Shown here piece by piece: positions 1-7,058 of a DNA stretch of 22,046 nt. The number at the start of each line of letters is the position of its first letter. Position 1 is the first letter of the stretch. Below the pieces are notes generated by a model, which searched no databases, had not been told where the DNA came from, and saw nothing but the letters and a program-made list of their open reading frames with translations. Origin of the DNA: Planctomycetota bacterium (GTDB lineage: Bacteria; Planctomycetota; Planctomycetia; Pirellulales; Pirellulaceae); NCBI GenBank assembly GCA_024274855.1, contig JAJSAJ010000004.1, positions 1 to 22,046 of the forward strand, in the 5' to 3' direction. The position numbers and the translations under genes are program-made.

Positions 1-308
1 CACTGGTTGTACGTCATTTCCGCCTGTTTCAGCATCGTCGGGTTCTTGCCGGCTGTCCCGAGTCTTTGCAGTGTGGCCGCCAAATTGTAGTAGGCGTCAG
101 CATTGTCTGGATTAGCTTGCAGAGCACGCTGAAACTTGTCCATCGCAGCGTTGTAGTCGCCTTTCTGATAAAGACGGACCCCCTGCGAATTACGCCCGGT
201 CGCAACTACATTACACCCGCAACTAGCAGCTATTAAAACGAAACCACATACACACGATGCGGTCCGGAAACCCGTCCGTTTGAGCAACTGATCGAGGAAA
301 ACTAGCAC
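1..308 (-). CDS. TPR-repeat lipoprotein, N-terminal part (runs off left edge)
   Basis: The frame is open from a GTG at 308 to the window edge, giving about 102 codons of an incomplete gene. The GTG is chosen because GAGGTG lies 5 bases upstream; an in-frame TTG at 287 has no such site. The N-terminus has basic residues (KRTGFR), then a hydrophobic stretch ending in LIAASC, which resembles a lipobox, so the product is probably a lipid-anchored envelope protein. After the lipid-attachment Cys, residues about 45-80 form a canonical tetratricopeptide repeat (pattern LYQKGDYNAAMDKFQRAL followed by NPDNADAYYNLA). TPR lipoproteins are usually protein-protein scaffolds; no specific partner can be named. 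The gene lies beyond the minus-strand terminator at 579-608, so it is probably transcribed separately from the upstream genes. Confidence 0.75.
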   Translation of the reverse strand, partial: MLVFLDQLLKRTGFRTASCVCGFVLIAASCGCNVVATGRNSQGVRLYQKGDYNAAMDKFQRALQANPDNADAYYNLAATLQRLGTAGKNPTMLKQAEMTYNQ

Positions 309-578
309 CGTGACACCTCGCTGGACATGTTTTATCGACATAACGTGGTTGATCGGCCCACGTTGGCTGGCGACAAGTTGCGAGAGAGTAGCCGGATTTG
401 GCGTTCGGTACAATATCGAATCGATAGCACCCCCCCCGGCGCAAAACACGGGACGTCGGCATCCTGCGGTCGTCAACCGGATGGCTCGTGACCATTTGGT
501 GGATTTAGGCGAGGTATGAATGCCGCGATTTGACAATCTGTTCGGCGCACCCTGGTGTGCATCGAAAACACTTGGCGC

Positions 579-608
579 AAAAAAAAACGCAGCCATGAAC
601 TGCGTTTT
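579..608 (-). terminator. Rho-independent terminator after the Arg-rich hypothetical gene
   Basis: A perfect 9-bp inverted repeat, AAAACGCAG at 584-592 and CTGCGTTTT at 600-608, encloses a 7-base loop. On the plus strand it is preceded by an A-run (579-587), so the minus-strand transcript has a hairpin followed by a U-tract. This fits a terminator for leftward transcription of the gene at 834-1274. It lacks extra T residues on the plus-strand side, so activity in the other direction would be weaker. Confidence 0.8.
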
Positions 609-702
609 CCCCGAATGAGGGGCTCGGCCGCTGCACGGTTGCTCAAGGCACACATGTTCGGCGAGTGTGGTGGGGAGCAGCTTCGGTCCGAGGGTGCTCC
701 CT

Positions 703-728
703 GGTTGGCTGTGGCGGTGCCACTTTAG
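703..728. repeat. GTGGC-hairpin repeat, copy A
   Basis: The core at 711-728 is GTGGCGGTGCCACTTTAG. GTGGC and GCCAC pair around a 3-base loop, and TTTAG follows. The preceding 8 bases (GGTTGGCT) also resemble those of copy B at 812-837. The loop differs between copies (GGT versus CCT) while the stem is kept. Confidence 0.55.
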
Positions 729-730
729 AG

Positions 731-789
731 GCTCCGGTTGCGACACGCACACGCTGAGCGAGTAGGCATCGCGAGCGGCCAATTGGAGC
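731..789 (+). other. Possible structured RNA stem between repeat copies
   Basis: GCTCCGGTTG (731-740) can pair with CAATTGGAGC (780-789) over 10 positions if two G-U pairs are allowed. Those wobbles exist only in a plus-strand RNA; on the minus strand they would be C-A mismatches. The 39-base loop is GC-rich. No family is recognised and no promoter was identified. Confidence 0.2.
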
Positions 790-811
790 GTCCTCAAAGA
801 GCGGATTCCCC

Positions 812-837
812 GTTTGGCCGTGGCCCTGCCACCTTAG
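812..837. repeat. GTGGC-hairpin repeat, copy B
   Basis: The core GTGGCCCTGCCACCTTAG at 820-837 is the same design as copy A: a 5-bp stem, a 3-base loop and a TTAG tail. It starts 109 bases from copy A. Its right end overlaps the TAA stop codon (834-836) of the neighbouring hypothetical gene, so the repeat may have been inserted at, or recruited to, the gene's 3' end. Confidence 0.55.
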
Positions 838-1274
838 GTATCCACGACGGTCGTATCCAACGCAGTTTCACTGCAGTCCTCTTCCGCCGACTGGAAGGCT
901 TCGGAGTTGAGTGACACTGGATTCGTCGCCGCAGCGTCTGGTGATTCTTCTGTTTGTTCTTCGATTCTCACATATCCCATCGATCGAATGACTTCCAGGA
1001 TTTCACTGCAGGTTGGGAACATCCGCCCATTGGCCCGCTTATATGCATCGAGTGCTCGCATGAACTCAATTTCATCCGCCGTATAATCGCGTTCGCAGGT
1101 TGTCGGGTCGATTTGACGCCGCCGCTGGACTTTGTTTCGCCGCTGACCCTTTCGCCGCTCAACAGCAACCGACGAGTCCTGCTGGCGTCGATCTGGTTGC
1201 GATCGGCGCTCGCCTTGGCGTCGCTGGTCAACGGTCACGGTATCGGTATCGGTATCGATATTGGTGCTGGCCAC
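834..1274 (-). CDS. Arg-rich hypothetical protein with a conserved C-terminal half
   Basis: A 146-residue frame starts at GTG 1274 with GGGGGA 8 bases upstream and ends in TAA. Residues 3-15 are Asp/Thr repeats encoded by a GGTATC tandem array. Residues about 18-52 are very basic and contain repeated RRxGxRR-type motifs (RRQGERR, ERRKGQRR, QRRR). Residues about 60-104 look like a small folded domain (CERDYTADEIEFMRALDAYK followed by a helix-turn-helix-like stretch ending near MGYVRI), and the last 40 residues are acidic and low in complexity. I recall similar small proteins from planctomycetes but no known function. The basic segment could bind nucleic acid or an acidic partner, which is inference. 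It stands alone, with a terminator downstream. Confidence 0.65.
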   Translation of the reverse strand: MASTNIDTDTDTVTVDQRRQGERRSQPDRRQQDSSVAVERRKGQRRNKVQRRRQIDPTTCERDYTADEIEFMRALDAYKRANGRMFPTCSEILEVIRSMGYVRIEEQTEESPDAAATNPVSLNSEAFQSAEEDCSETALDTTVVDT

Positions 1275-1670
1275 TAAACGGTTCCCCCAAGTGTCAACGA
1301 GAAAGCAGAGTCACAGTCACGATGCCCTCCATTGGTCTGAGATAACCATCGGTCTAACGAACAGGAAGAAATGAATGAATAGGTAAGCTGGGTAGATGTG
1401 CGGAAATTTACGGGTTCCGTGGCTTGCCCGATATTCTTGGTTTTGCCGATTATTTGGCCTATGGGCGTATGTTTCTGGTGCGGCCGATCCGTACGAGGCC
1501 GACTGGTGGCTCGGGACCGAATGGGCCATTGCCAATTGAGAGGGGGCGGACTCTACGGGGATGCCGGAAAGGCTTTACCGTCGCGAGCGTTGCTAAACCG
1601 GACGTGGCAGCCACGTTTTGGTTGGACCCGAGATCGCCTCGATTTGTGGAGAGAGTCTGAGTGACGCGGA
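1275..1670. other. Intergenic, no recognisable gene
   Basis: Short frames exist on both strands (for example 1424-1660 plus and 1317-1535 minus), but none shows family resemblance, a good ribosome-binding site or gene-like composition. The segment separates the anti-sigma gene from the Arg-rich hypothetical gene and probably contains the latter's promoter, which I could not pin down. Confidence 0.5.
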
Positions 1671-2318
1671 TCAGGAATACTGTGAGTCACGAGTTGGTGT
1701 CAACAGTTGCGCTTGGGGCTGGTTTTTCTTGCGTCGGTGTTTGCCAACGAGAATGGTTCGACGCAGCGCGGCGGCAGCCGTGGTGAACGACTGAGTGATC
1801 GGGCGCAGGTCATTGGTAAGGCGATCCATCTGCTGCAGATGGCGCCGCCGTGTTTTTTCAGGATAGAGTGTCAGCAGATCTTCCCATGACGAGGAGCCCG
1901 ACGTGTGAGTCCGGTCGGCAGTTGCAAGCTGGTCTTGAGGGTTTGCCGAGTCTGACGTGTCAGGCTTCGCTTGAGATGTGGGAGTTTCTGGACGGGGTTG
2001 CCGATGCGTAAAGTGCGGAAGGGCGATCAGCAGCAGGGAGGTGGCCAATGCCAGCAAGGCGAGCGGCAGGTGGACCGAGAGACGACGGTCTCTTGTGGCA
2101 CGCACTTGGGTACGGTTGAGCACGCACATGGTGAAATCAGATCCAGGATCCGGCACATCCCCCAACTCCAGCCCCTGAAACAGCAACCGTTGGGCGTGTA
2201 GCACGGCGTGACATTCGGTACAGCATGTGGCATGGGCCAGCAAAGCCGGGTCACGTTCGGGGGCCTGACGTCGGTCCAACAGCAGTTGCAAACGTGCTTC
2301 AAATGCGTCACATTGCAT
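1671..2318 (-). CDS. Anti-sigma factor with zinc-binding motif and one membrane segment
   Basis: The 215-residue product has an N-terminal cytoplasmic part with the zinc-anti-sigma (ZAS) signature H29-x3-C33-x2-C36 inside HATCCTECH, followed by a single hydrophobic segment at about residues 83-101 (LPLALLALATSLLLIAL). The rest is a polar tail with Ser/Thr/Pro-rich and basic stretches. This matches membrane-bound anti-sigma factors that hold an ECF sigma factor inactive until a signal arrives. The ATG at 2318 lies within the end of the sigma gene: the two overlap by 11 bases (ATGCAATGTGA), so translation is probably coupled. The C-terminal part resembles no domain I recognise, and the signal sensed cannot be deduced. 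Confidence 0.8.
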   Translation of the reverse strand: MQCDAFEARLQLLLDRRQAPERDPALLAHATCCTECHAVLHAQRLLFQGLELGDVPDPGSDFTMCVLNRTQVRATRDRRLSVHLPLALLALATSLLLIALPHFTHRQPRPETPTSQAKPDTSDSANPQDQLATADRTHTSGSSSWEDLLTLYPEKTRRRHLQQMDRLTNDLRPITQSFTTAAAALRRTILVGKHRRKKNQPQAQLLTPTRDSQYS

Positions 2319-2865
2319 TTCGAGTTTCCACTACTTCACGGGCTTGAAGGTACTGGATCAGCTCCCGTCTCGCTCGATGAATCCACGTCCGGATCGTGCC
2401 GACCGGACAGTCCATGTTCTCGGCAATCTGAGCATAGCTGAGTTGATGTTCGTGGAACAGGACGAACGCCTCGCGGTATTCAGCGCGAAGACGACGTAAT
2501 GCCAAGTCAACTTCCTCAGCCAATTGCTTGGCGGCGGACAAATCAGGGGATCGGGACGGCAAGGGTTCGACCAGTGAACTAACCGTCGGCCGTCGCATTC
2601 GGCGGGCCAGGGCGGTGCGGCATCGGTTTCCAGCAATTGCCAGTAGCCATGGCTCAAACTCGCGTTCCGAATCCCAACGGTGTAGATTCTTCAGAACACG
2701 GACGAAAGTCTCTTGAGCGACATCCTCGGCGTCTTCACGGTGCCCGAGCATGCGGTAGCACAGCCCGAACACTTGGCCGCGAAACCGGTCGACCAAGTCC
2801 TGCATTGCGACTTGGTCACCGTTCAAGCAGCGACGTATCAGTCCACGGAGTTCGTCAATCAACAC
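2308..2865 (-). CDS. ECF-type RNA polymerase sigma factor (sigma-70 family)
   Basis: A 185-residue sigma factor with region 2 at about residues 18-90 (DLVDRFRGQVFGLCYRML, then EDAEDVAQETFVRV, the typical DVxQExF helix) and region 4 at about 118-172 (LSYAQIAENMDCPVGTIRTW, a helix-turn-helix that reads -35 elements). Regions 1 and 3 are absent, as expected for the ECF class. The frame opens at a TTG at 2889, but I prefer GTG 2865, or TTG 2862, because GAGGG lies 4-7 bases upstream and homologous sequence begins there. It overlaps its anti-sigma partner by 11 bases, a standard sigma/anti-sigma operon. A TACAAT box on the minus strand (2954-2959) could belong to its promoter but no good -35 accompanies it. 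Confidence 0.9.
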   Translation of the reverse strand: MLIDELRGLIRRCLNGDQVAMQDLVDRFRGQVFGLCYRMLGHREDAEDVAQETFVRVLKNLHRWDSEREFEPWLLAIAGNRCRTALARRMRRPTVSSLVEPLPSRSPDLSAAKQLAEEVDLALRRLRAEYREAFVLFHEHQLSYAQIAENMDCPVGTIRTWIHRARRELIQYLQAREVVETRNAM

Positions 2866-3188
2866 AAAACCCTCGCCCACACAGGGCAATACACTGGTTA
2901 GTACTCGTACAAGCTGCGCCCGGTTTCAGGTTTCTGCTTCCGAGCCGTGTCCGATTGTAGTAATTCTCCATTTCCAGCGAGATATTGGCGGACGCGTCCT
3001 GAGAAAACCGGTTTTTTGAGAAAACGCGTGGTGGTTGGCCGCCGTTGGCGGATAACGCGCCCCCGCGGTAAGGCCACCTACGATTCTCCTTGGCCAACCC
3101 ATGCCTGCGCGAACGGAGTTCGCAGAAGCGAGCACCGGCGGGTTTCGCAATAAGCTGAGTGGAACTTCAGCGTTCGGTGACGGCGGCA
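2866..3188. other. Intergenic, short inverted and direct repeats only
   Basis: No gene is seen. TGAGAAAAC occurs twice (2999-3007 and 3017-3025) around AAAACCGGTTTT. Nested inverted repeats follow: CCGCC/GGCGG around GTT (about 3040-3052) with CGCGT/ACGCG outside it. A further small hairpin, GCGAAC-GGA-GTTCGC, lies at 3109-3123. None has a clear T-tract, so they are not called terminators. Confidence 0.4.
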
Positions 3189-3869
3189 CTAGCGGCGATT
3201 GAAGAACCGCTTGAGCATGTCCGCCGCGGCTTCACACGAATCTTTCGATGACATCTGGGAACGAGGCGGGAGTTTTCCGGGATTACTCTTTTTCCACCGC
3301 TTCTCGCTCTTGTCTTCGTCTGATTCCTCATCCTCGGCGGCTTGCTCGTTCTCAGGGGTTTCTGCCGGGCCGATCTGAGTCTCCAACGCCAGTTTGTTCG
3401 TGTCCTCCAGACGAAACTGCCGCGTTTCCGGCGACGCTACGGCATTGGAAATATCCGTATCGTCAGTCGGTTCGAGCCATCGGGTAATATCCAGGTCGTC
3501 GGTGTTGGATGATGCCGTGCGCTCGGCCACTTCCTTGACGTCGCGAGCGACCGGACGCTTGACGCCGCCCAGTGTCTGGTTGATCACCACTTCAAAAGAG
3601 AGCGGGCCGATTTGCAGCAAGTCACCTGACTTGAGAATGCGCGAACTCTCAATACGTTCGCCATTAACAAATGTCCCGTTTTTGCTATCAAGGTCCCGGA
3701 GGGTCACTTGCTCCTGTTCAACAAGTAAAGCGCAGTGCTCGCGACTGATTGCCTCACTGCGTGGGCGTAAATGGCATTCTTCTCCGCGACCAATAAGAAA
3801 CTTTGGAACCGGAAGAACAACTTCCCGCCCGGCTTGCGATCCCCGCATTACCCGGAGTTTAACTTGCAT
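3189..3869 (-). CDS. FHA domain protein (phosphothreonine-binding)
   Basis: The 226-residue product begins with a complete forkhead-associated domain, residues about 1-98. It carries the hallmark residues G27-R28 (FLIGRGEECHL), S42-x2-H45 (ISREHCAL) and N64-G65 with N69-G70 (DSKNGTFVNG), which form the phosphothreonine-binding loops. The middle (about 105-185) is acidic and probably disordered, with several Thr-Asp and Thr-Gln sites that could themselves be phosphorylated. The tail is basic and ends in ADMLKRFFNRR. FHA proteins read out Ser/Thr kinase signalling, which is abundant in planctomycetes; no kinase gene is present here. The start ATG 3869 has AAAGGA about 10 bases upstream. It is a single gene with gaps on both sides. 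Confidence 0.9.
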   Translation of the reverse strand: MQVKLRVMRGSQAGREVVLPVPKFLIGRGEECHLRPRSEAISREHCALLVEQEQVTLRDLDSKNGTFVNGERIESSRILKSGDLLQIGPLSFEVVINQTLGGVKRPVARDVKEVAERTASSNTDDLDITRWLEPTDDTDISNAVASPETRQFRLEDTNKLALETQIGPAETPENEQAAEDEESDEDKSEKRWKKSNPGKLPPRSQMSSKDSCEAAADMLKRFFNRR

Positions 3870-4290
3870 TGTGTGTGGTTCCTTTACGCAGTCGTTGGGA
3901 CGCTTGCGAGTTCATTGCGTTGTCAAGACGAAAGATGATACCGAGTTTAACGCATTGATTCACCGGTTGCCGTCCAGAATCGACTTGCTACTTCGTGAAT
4001 CCAAACAAAACGCGACGAACGTGTTTTGATGGGTGAGTCGGGACACTGGTCTGAAAAGAAAAAGGGAAAATATGGATTCCAGAGAAGCACCGTAAGACTC
4101 CATAGTCACCGCCGCAGCCAACTTATGCAATGTCGTCTTCTTTACCCTGCAATGCTACACTATGTATTATTGGCTCGCAAAGGAGGCACCGCAAGATCTA
4201 AACAGCTCCGAACCGACCCAAGAACTGCTAAATATACCCAGTTTGCGATCCGCTTGCAAAGAGGGGTTTCGAGGTGTCGGGTGGTTTCAC
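3870..4290. other. Intergenic, no recognisable gene
   Basis: No supported gene or clear terminator. On the plus strand AAAGGAGG (4179-4186) is a perfect ribosome-binding sequence, but no start codon follows at a usable distance. A long plus-strand frame that begins here (4026-4532) runs antisense into the lipM-like gene and is treated as a shadow. Confidence 0.45.
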
Positions 4291-5028
4291 CTACCTCCGA
4301 AGGGTCCATTTTGGCCGACCGAATCGTTCCTGTTCAAGGGCCCTCGCCAACTCACGTTCCGACGCGTCCAGGGAAGCGTGGCGCCATTGGATTCCGAGTC
4401 GGCGAGCCAAGCATCGCAGCCAATAGGCGAGAAAACACGGCGTTTCGAGTCGATTTGCAGTTAGTTGCCGAATTCCCGGCAATTCGGGAGCAGCTTCGGA
4501 GCGGTCGAGCAGCAAGCTACCGTGCTGCATGAGGGCCCCGCGACAACGTCGCTGTGCACTGCCGGCCACTTTGGCACCGTGAAACAGAACATCACCTTGT
4601 GCGCGTCGTTGAAAGCACAAAAAGGCCCTTTCTCGGCTAGGGTCGGTTTCGGAACACAAATGCGTTTCGACATCCCACATGGCTAATGCGGTAACAAGCG
4701 TCGTGTGCACAATGCGATACCAATGGTGAACGCTCCGGTCCGTCAACGCGGCCATTGGTGCAGCCAGCGTGTAGGTTAGCTCGCGATCATGAAGAATCGC
4801 GCCGCCGCCGGTCGAGCGTCGCACAAGGGGACAGTGGCGGCTCGGTAAGTGCGTATCACGAGCACCGGCCCGCTGAAAGTAACCAAGTGACAAGGTCGGT
4901 TCTTTCCAGCGATAGAGTCGAAACGTCGTGTGCCCGGTTTGCTTGGCCGTCTGAAGCAACGCTTCATCGACAGCCATGTTCCAGCTTCCACGCTCGGGGC
5001 CATCAATGATCAGGCGAATACGATCCAT
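4291..5028 (-). CDS. LplA/LipM-family protein, probable octanoyl/lipoyl transferase for GcvH
   Basis: The 245-residue product starts at ATG 5028, with AAGGGA about 7 bases upstream; the frame stays open further upstream but that part lacks homology. It has the biotin/lipoate ligase fold signatures: RRSTGGGAILH (R70-H80), which binds the lipoyl/octanoyl-AMP or acyl moiety, and the conserved lysine K153 in GAKVAGSAQRR, followed by QHGSLLL. C138 in FLCF sits where the LipM octanoyltransferases of Bacillus carry their catalytic Cys. The protein is short and lacks the C-terminal accessory domain of E. coli LplA. Together these favour a LipM-type octanoyl-ACP:GcvH transferase over an ATP-dependent lipoate ligase, though this is inference. 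It lies downstream of gcvPB in the same direction, so it plausibly supplies the lipoyl precursor on GcvH. Confidence 0.85.
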   Translation of the reverse strand: MDRIRLIIDGPERGSWNMAVDEALLQTAKQTGHTTFRLYRWKEPTLSLGYFQRAGARDTHLPSRHCPLVRRSTGGGAILHDRELTYTLAAPMAALTDRSVHHWYRIVHTTLVTALAMWDVETHLCSETDPSRERAFLCFQRRAQGDVLFHGAKVAGSAQRRCRGALMQHGSLLLDRSEAAPELPGIRQLTANRLETPCFLAYWLRCLARRLGIQWRHASLDASERELARALEQERFGRPKWTLRR

Positions 5029-5280
5029 CAGGCATCCCTTGTGTGATGTGTCCTCTTGAGTCACCGACGGCTGTTTTGATCGCGGATAGCTGCAAACGGT
5101 CAAAGGAAATGGCAAAAAGCCTTCGGCTATGGAGGGGTGGACGGAACATTCGGTTGCTCCGTGGAGTTTTACAATGCAACTTCCACGCTTGGTGTGCGCA
5201 TGTTTCTCGAGCGAACAGCGAGAGTGGTCCCAACGCAGGCTTGTTCCCGATTTGGTCGTGGCCATGTCACGTGTTGCACG

Positions 5281-6774
5281 TCAGGCATCGGGGGACCATT
5301 TCAATGTGGGATGTCGGGCGGCCAGCACCTCATTGGGCCGGCTGATGACGGTTGTGTGAGGCGCCTCGCGTAACATCTCGGCCGATTCGCCTGTTACGTG
5401 GAAAAGGGCTTCGGCAAACGCATCGAGCGTCTCCTTGCTTTCTGTCTCTGTCGGCTCGATCATCAAGGCATCGTGGACTGTCAAAGGAAAGTAGACTGTG
5501 GGCGGATGGAACCCAAGGTCGATCAGCCGTTTCGCGATATCCATGGCTGGCTGTTTAAGCCCTTTGTCGTGTTTGAGTGCTTCGGCAGAAGCGACAAACT
5601 CGTGCATGCAACGGTCACCATGCGGTACGGCCAGGAAGTGTTTGATACGGCCAAGCAGGTAGTTGGCATTTAGAATCGCGTTTTGGGAAACTGCCAACAG
5701 TCCGGAAGCTCCGTGTGTCCGTATGTAGCAGTAGGCTCGGATCAGCACGCCCACATTTCCGAAGAACGAACGGACCCTTCCGATCGACTTCGGACGGTCG
5801 TAGTCCAAACTGAATATGTCCGCCCCGGTATCCTCCGTCTGTTTCTTGACAATTGGGACGGGCAGATAGGGACCGAGTTCCGCAGTGACGCAAATCGGAC
5901 CCGCTCCCGGTCCACCACCCCCATGAGGTCCACTGAACGTTTTATGTGGATTGAAATGCATCATGTCGGCCCCGAAATCGCCGGGACGGGTAATTCCGAG
6001 AATCGCGTTCATATTGGCCCCGTCAAGATAAATCAGGCCACCCTGGTGATGAACAAGATCGGCGATCTCTTGCACCTGTGAATCGAACAGGCCGAGCGTA
6101 TTGGGATTTGTAATCATAAAGACGGCGGTCTGGTCGTCCAACTTCGAACGCAAGTCATCCATATCGACGCAGCCGGTTGCCGTACTGCGGACGGTCAGCG
6201 TTTCAAAGCCTGCCATCCGAGCACTGGCCGGGTTCGTGCCGTGTGCCGTGTCGGGCGTCAGTACTTTGCCTCGCTGCTGGCCCAGGTCACGGAAATACTC
6301 GGCTGCGACCATCAAGGCAGTCAATTCTCCATGCGCACCCGCGGCGGGTTGCAAAGTGACTTCGGGCAAGCCACTTATTTCGGCTAAGTCGGCCTGCAGG
6401 TCATAAAGCAGTCGCAACAAGCCTTGTATCGTGGGGTCCGGCTGATAGGGATGGATGTCCAGCCAGCCCGGCAATGAGGCCAGGCGTTCATTCCGCTTCG
6501 GATTGTACTTCATCGTGCAGGATCCGAGCGGATAGAAGTGAGTATCGACCGACATGTTCATGGTTGATAGATTGGTGAAATGGCGAACAATGTCGGGTTC
6601 GGCCAGTTCCGGCAGTGGCGGAGGCACGTCAGCCAATGCTTCGGCCGGAAGAAGCTGATCCAGTGCAATTTGTGGCACATCACAACGGGGCAATTGCGAG
6701 CTACGACGGCCCGGTTTGGAAAGCTCGAACAACAAGGGAGCAGCATGCGTGTTGGACATGGATGTTTTGTTCAC
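5281..6774 (-). CDS. gcvPB: Glycine dehydrogenase (decarboxylating), subunit 2
   Basis: The 497-residue product is the C-terminal-half subunit of the split P-protein of the glycine cleavage system. With GcvPA it decarboxylates glycine and passes the aminomethyl group to the lipoyl arm of GcvH. The pyridoxal-phosphate lysine is K278 in HFNPHKTFSGPHGGGGPG. Other family motifs are seen: STMNMSVDTHFYPLGSCTMKYNP near the N-terminus, LTPDTAHGTNPAS (about 172-184), and ITNPNTLGLF with YLDGANMNA. Length is normal for the two-subunit form. Translation may begin at GTG 6774 or at ATG 6759; neither has an ideal ribosome-binding site. It follows gcvPA after a 284-base gap that holds a REP-like inverted repeat. 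Confidence 0.95.
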   Translation of the reverse strand: MNKTSMSNTHAAPLLFELSKPGRRSSQLPRCDVPQIALDQLLPAEALADVPPPLPELAEPDIVRHFTNLSTMNMSVDTHFYPLGSCTMKYNPKRNERLASLPGWLDIHPYQPDPTIQGLLRLLYDLQADLAEISGLPEVTLQPAAGAHGELTALMVAAEYFRDLGQQRGKVLTPDTAHGTNPASARMAGFETLTVRSTATGCVDMDDLRSKLDDQTAVFMITNPNTLGLFDSQVQEIADLVHHQGGLIYLDGANMNAILGITRPGDFGADMMHFNPHKTFSGPHGGGGPGAGPICVTAELGPYLPVPIVKKQTEDTGADIFSLDYDRPKSIGRVRSFFGNVGVLIRAYCYIRTHGASGLLAVSQNAILNANYLLGRIKHFLAVPHGDRCMHEFVASAEALKHDKGLKQPAMDIAKRLIDLGFHPPTVYFPLTVHDALMIEPTETESKETLDAFAEALFHVTGESAEMLREAPHTTVISRPNEVLAARHPTLKWSPDA

Positions 6775-6902
6775 TTCTCGGTTAGCGTTTTCCTGGGCAG
6801 TATTTCTTGCCGCCCGATGTAAGCTTGTCGATCAGACTGCGCAACCTCGGGCCTCTTCATTGGTAACCGTTCACGGAATGTAGGCCGCCGGCTCGCTTCC
6901 AA

Positions 6903-6980
6903 GGGGTCAGACCCATTTTCGGCGGCAAAATGTGTTCGCGTAAAGAAACGCTTTCTCCGCCGAAAATTGCCTCAGACCCC
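6903..6980. repeat. REP/MITE-like imperfect inverted repeat between gcvPA and gcvPB
   Basis: The left arm (6903-6925) begins GGGGTCAGACCC and ends ATTTTCGGCGG. The right arm (6957-6980) is CCGCCGAAAAT followed by TGCCTCAGACCCC. The arms pair over about 23 positions with a few mismatches near the outer end. The 31-base loop contains a smaller hairpin, GCGT/ACGC (6938-6951). GGGGTC-headed palindromes of this kind are, to my knowledge, common dispersed repeats (REP-like, mobilised by RAYT transposases) in planctomycetes and other bacteria. No transposase is encoded here. The element could form a hairpin in the gcv transcript and lower expression of gcvPB. Confidence 0.6.
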
Positions 6981-7058
6981 AGCGGCGTGAACGGCTACCT
7001 TCATTGGCCGTGTCGTTTTCGTCGCAGGTTCCTTGTATTGGCGATGACCGGAAACAAG

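Larger units (their letters stand above)
309..833. other. Intergenic region with terminator and hairpin repeats, no gene
   Basis: No convincing coding frame is present; the short frames lack family resemblance and one runs through the terminator. The region holds the leftward terminator (579-608), a C8 run at 430-437, two copies of a GTGGC hairpin repeat (703-728 and 812-837) and a 10-bp stem between them (731-740 with 780-789). The part from 309 to about 430 should contain the promoter of the TPR lipoprotein, but I cannot identify clear -35 and -10 boxes. Confidence 0.6.

Noticed and set aside
430..437. C8 run as a phase-variation tract
   Set aside because: It lies outside any supported gene and not clearly within a promoter spacer.
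473..655. Small minus-strand frame
   Set aside because: It runs straight through the terminator hairpin and A-run at 579-608 and has no family resemblance.
1238..1260. GGTATC tandem array as a stand-alone repeat element
   Set aside because: It lies in frame inside the Arg-rich gene and encodes the Asp/Thr repeat, so it is explained by that coding sequence.
4179..4186. Perfect AAAGGAGG ribosome-binding sequence on the plus strand
   Set aside because: No ATG, GTG or TTG follows within a usable distance, so it marks no gene.
4026..4532. 168-codon plus-strand frame
   Set aside because: Its second half is antisense to the lipM-like gene, its composition is not protein-like and it has no recognisable domain.
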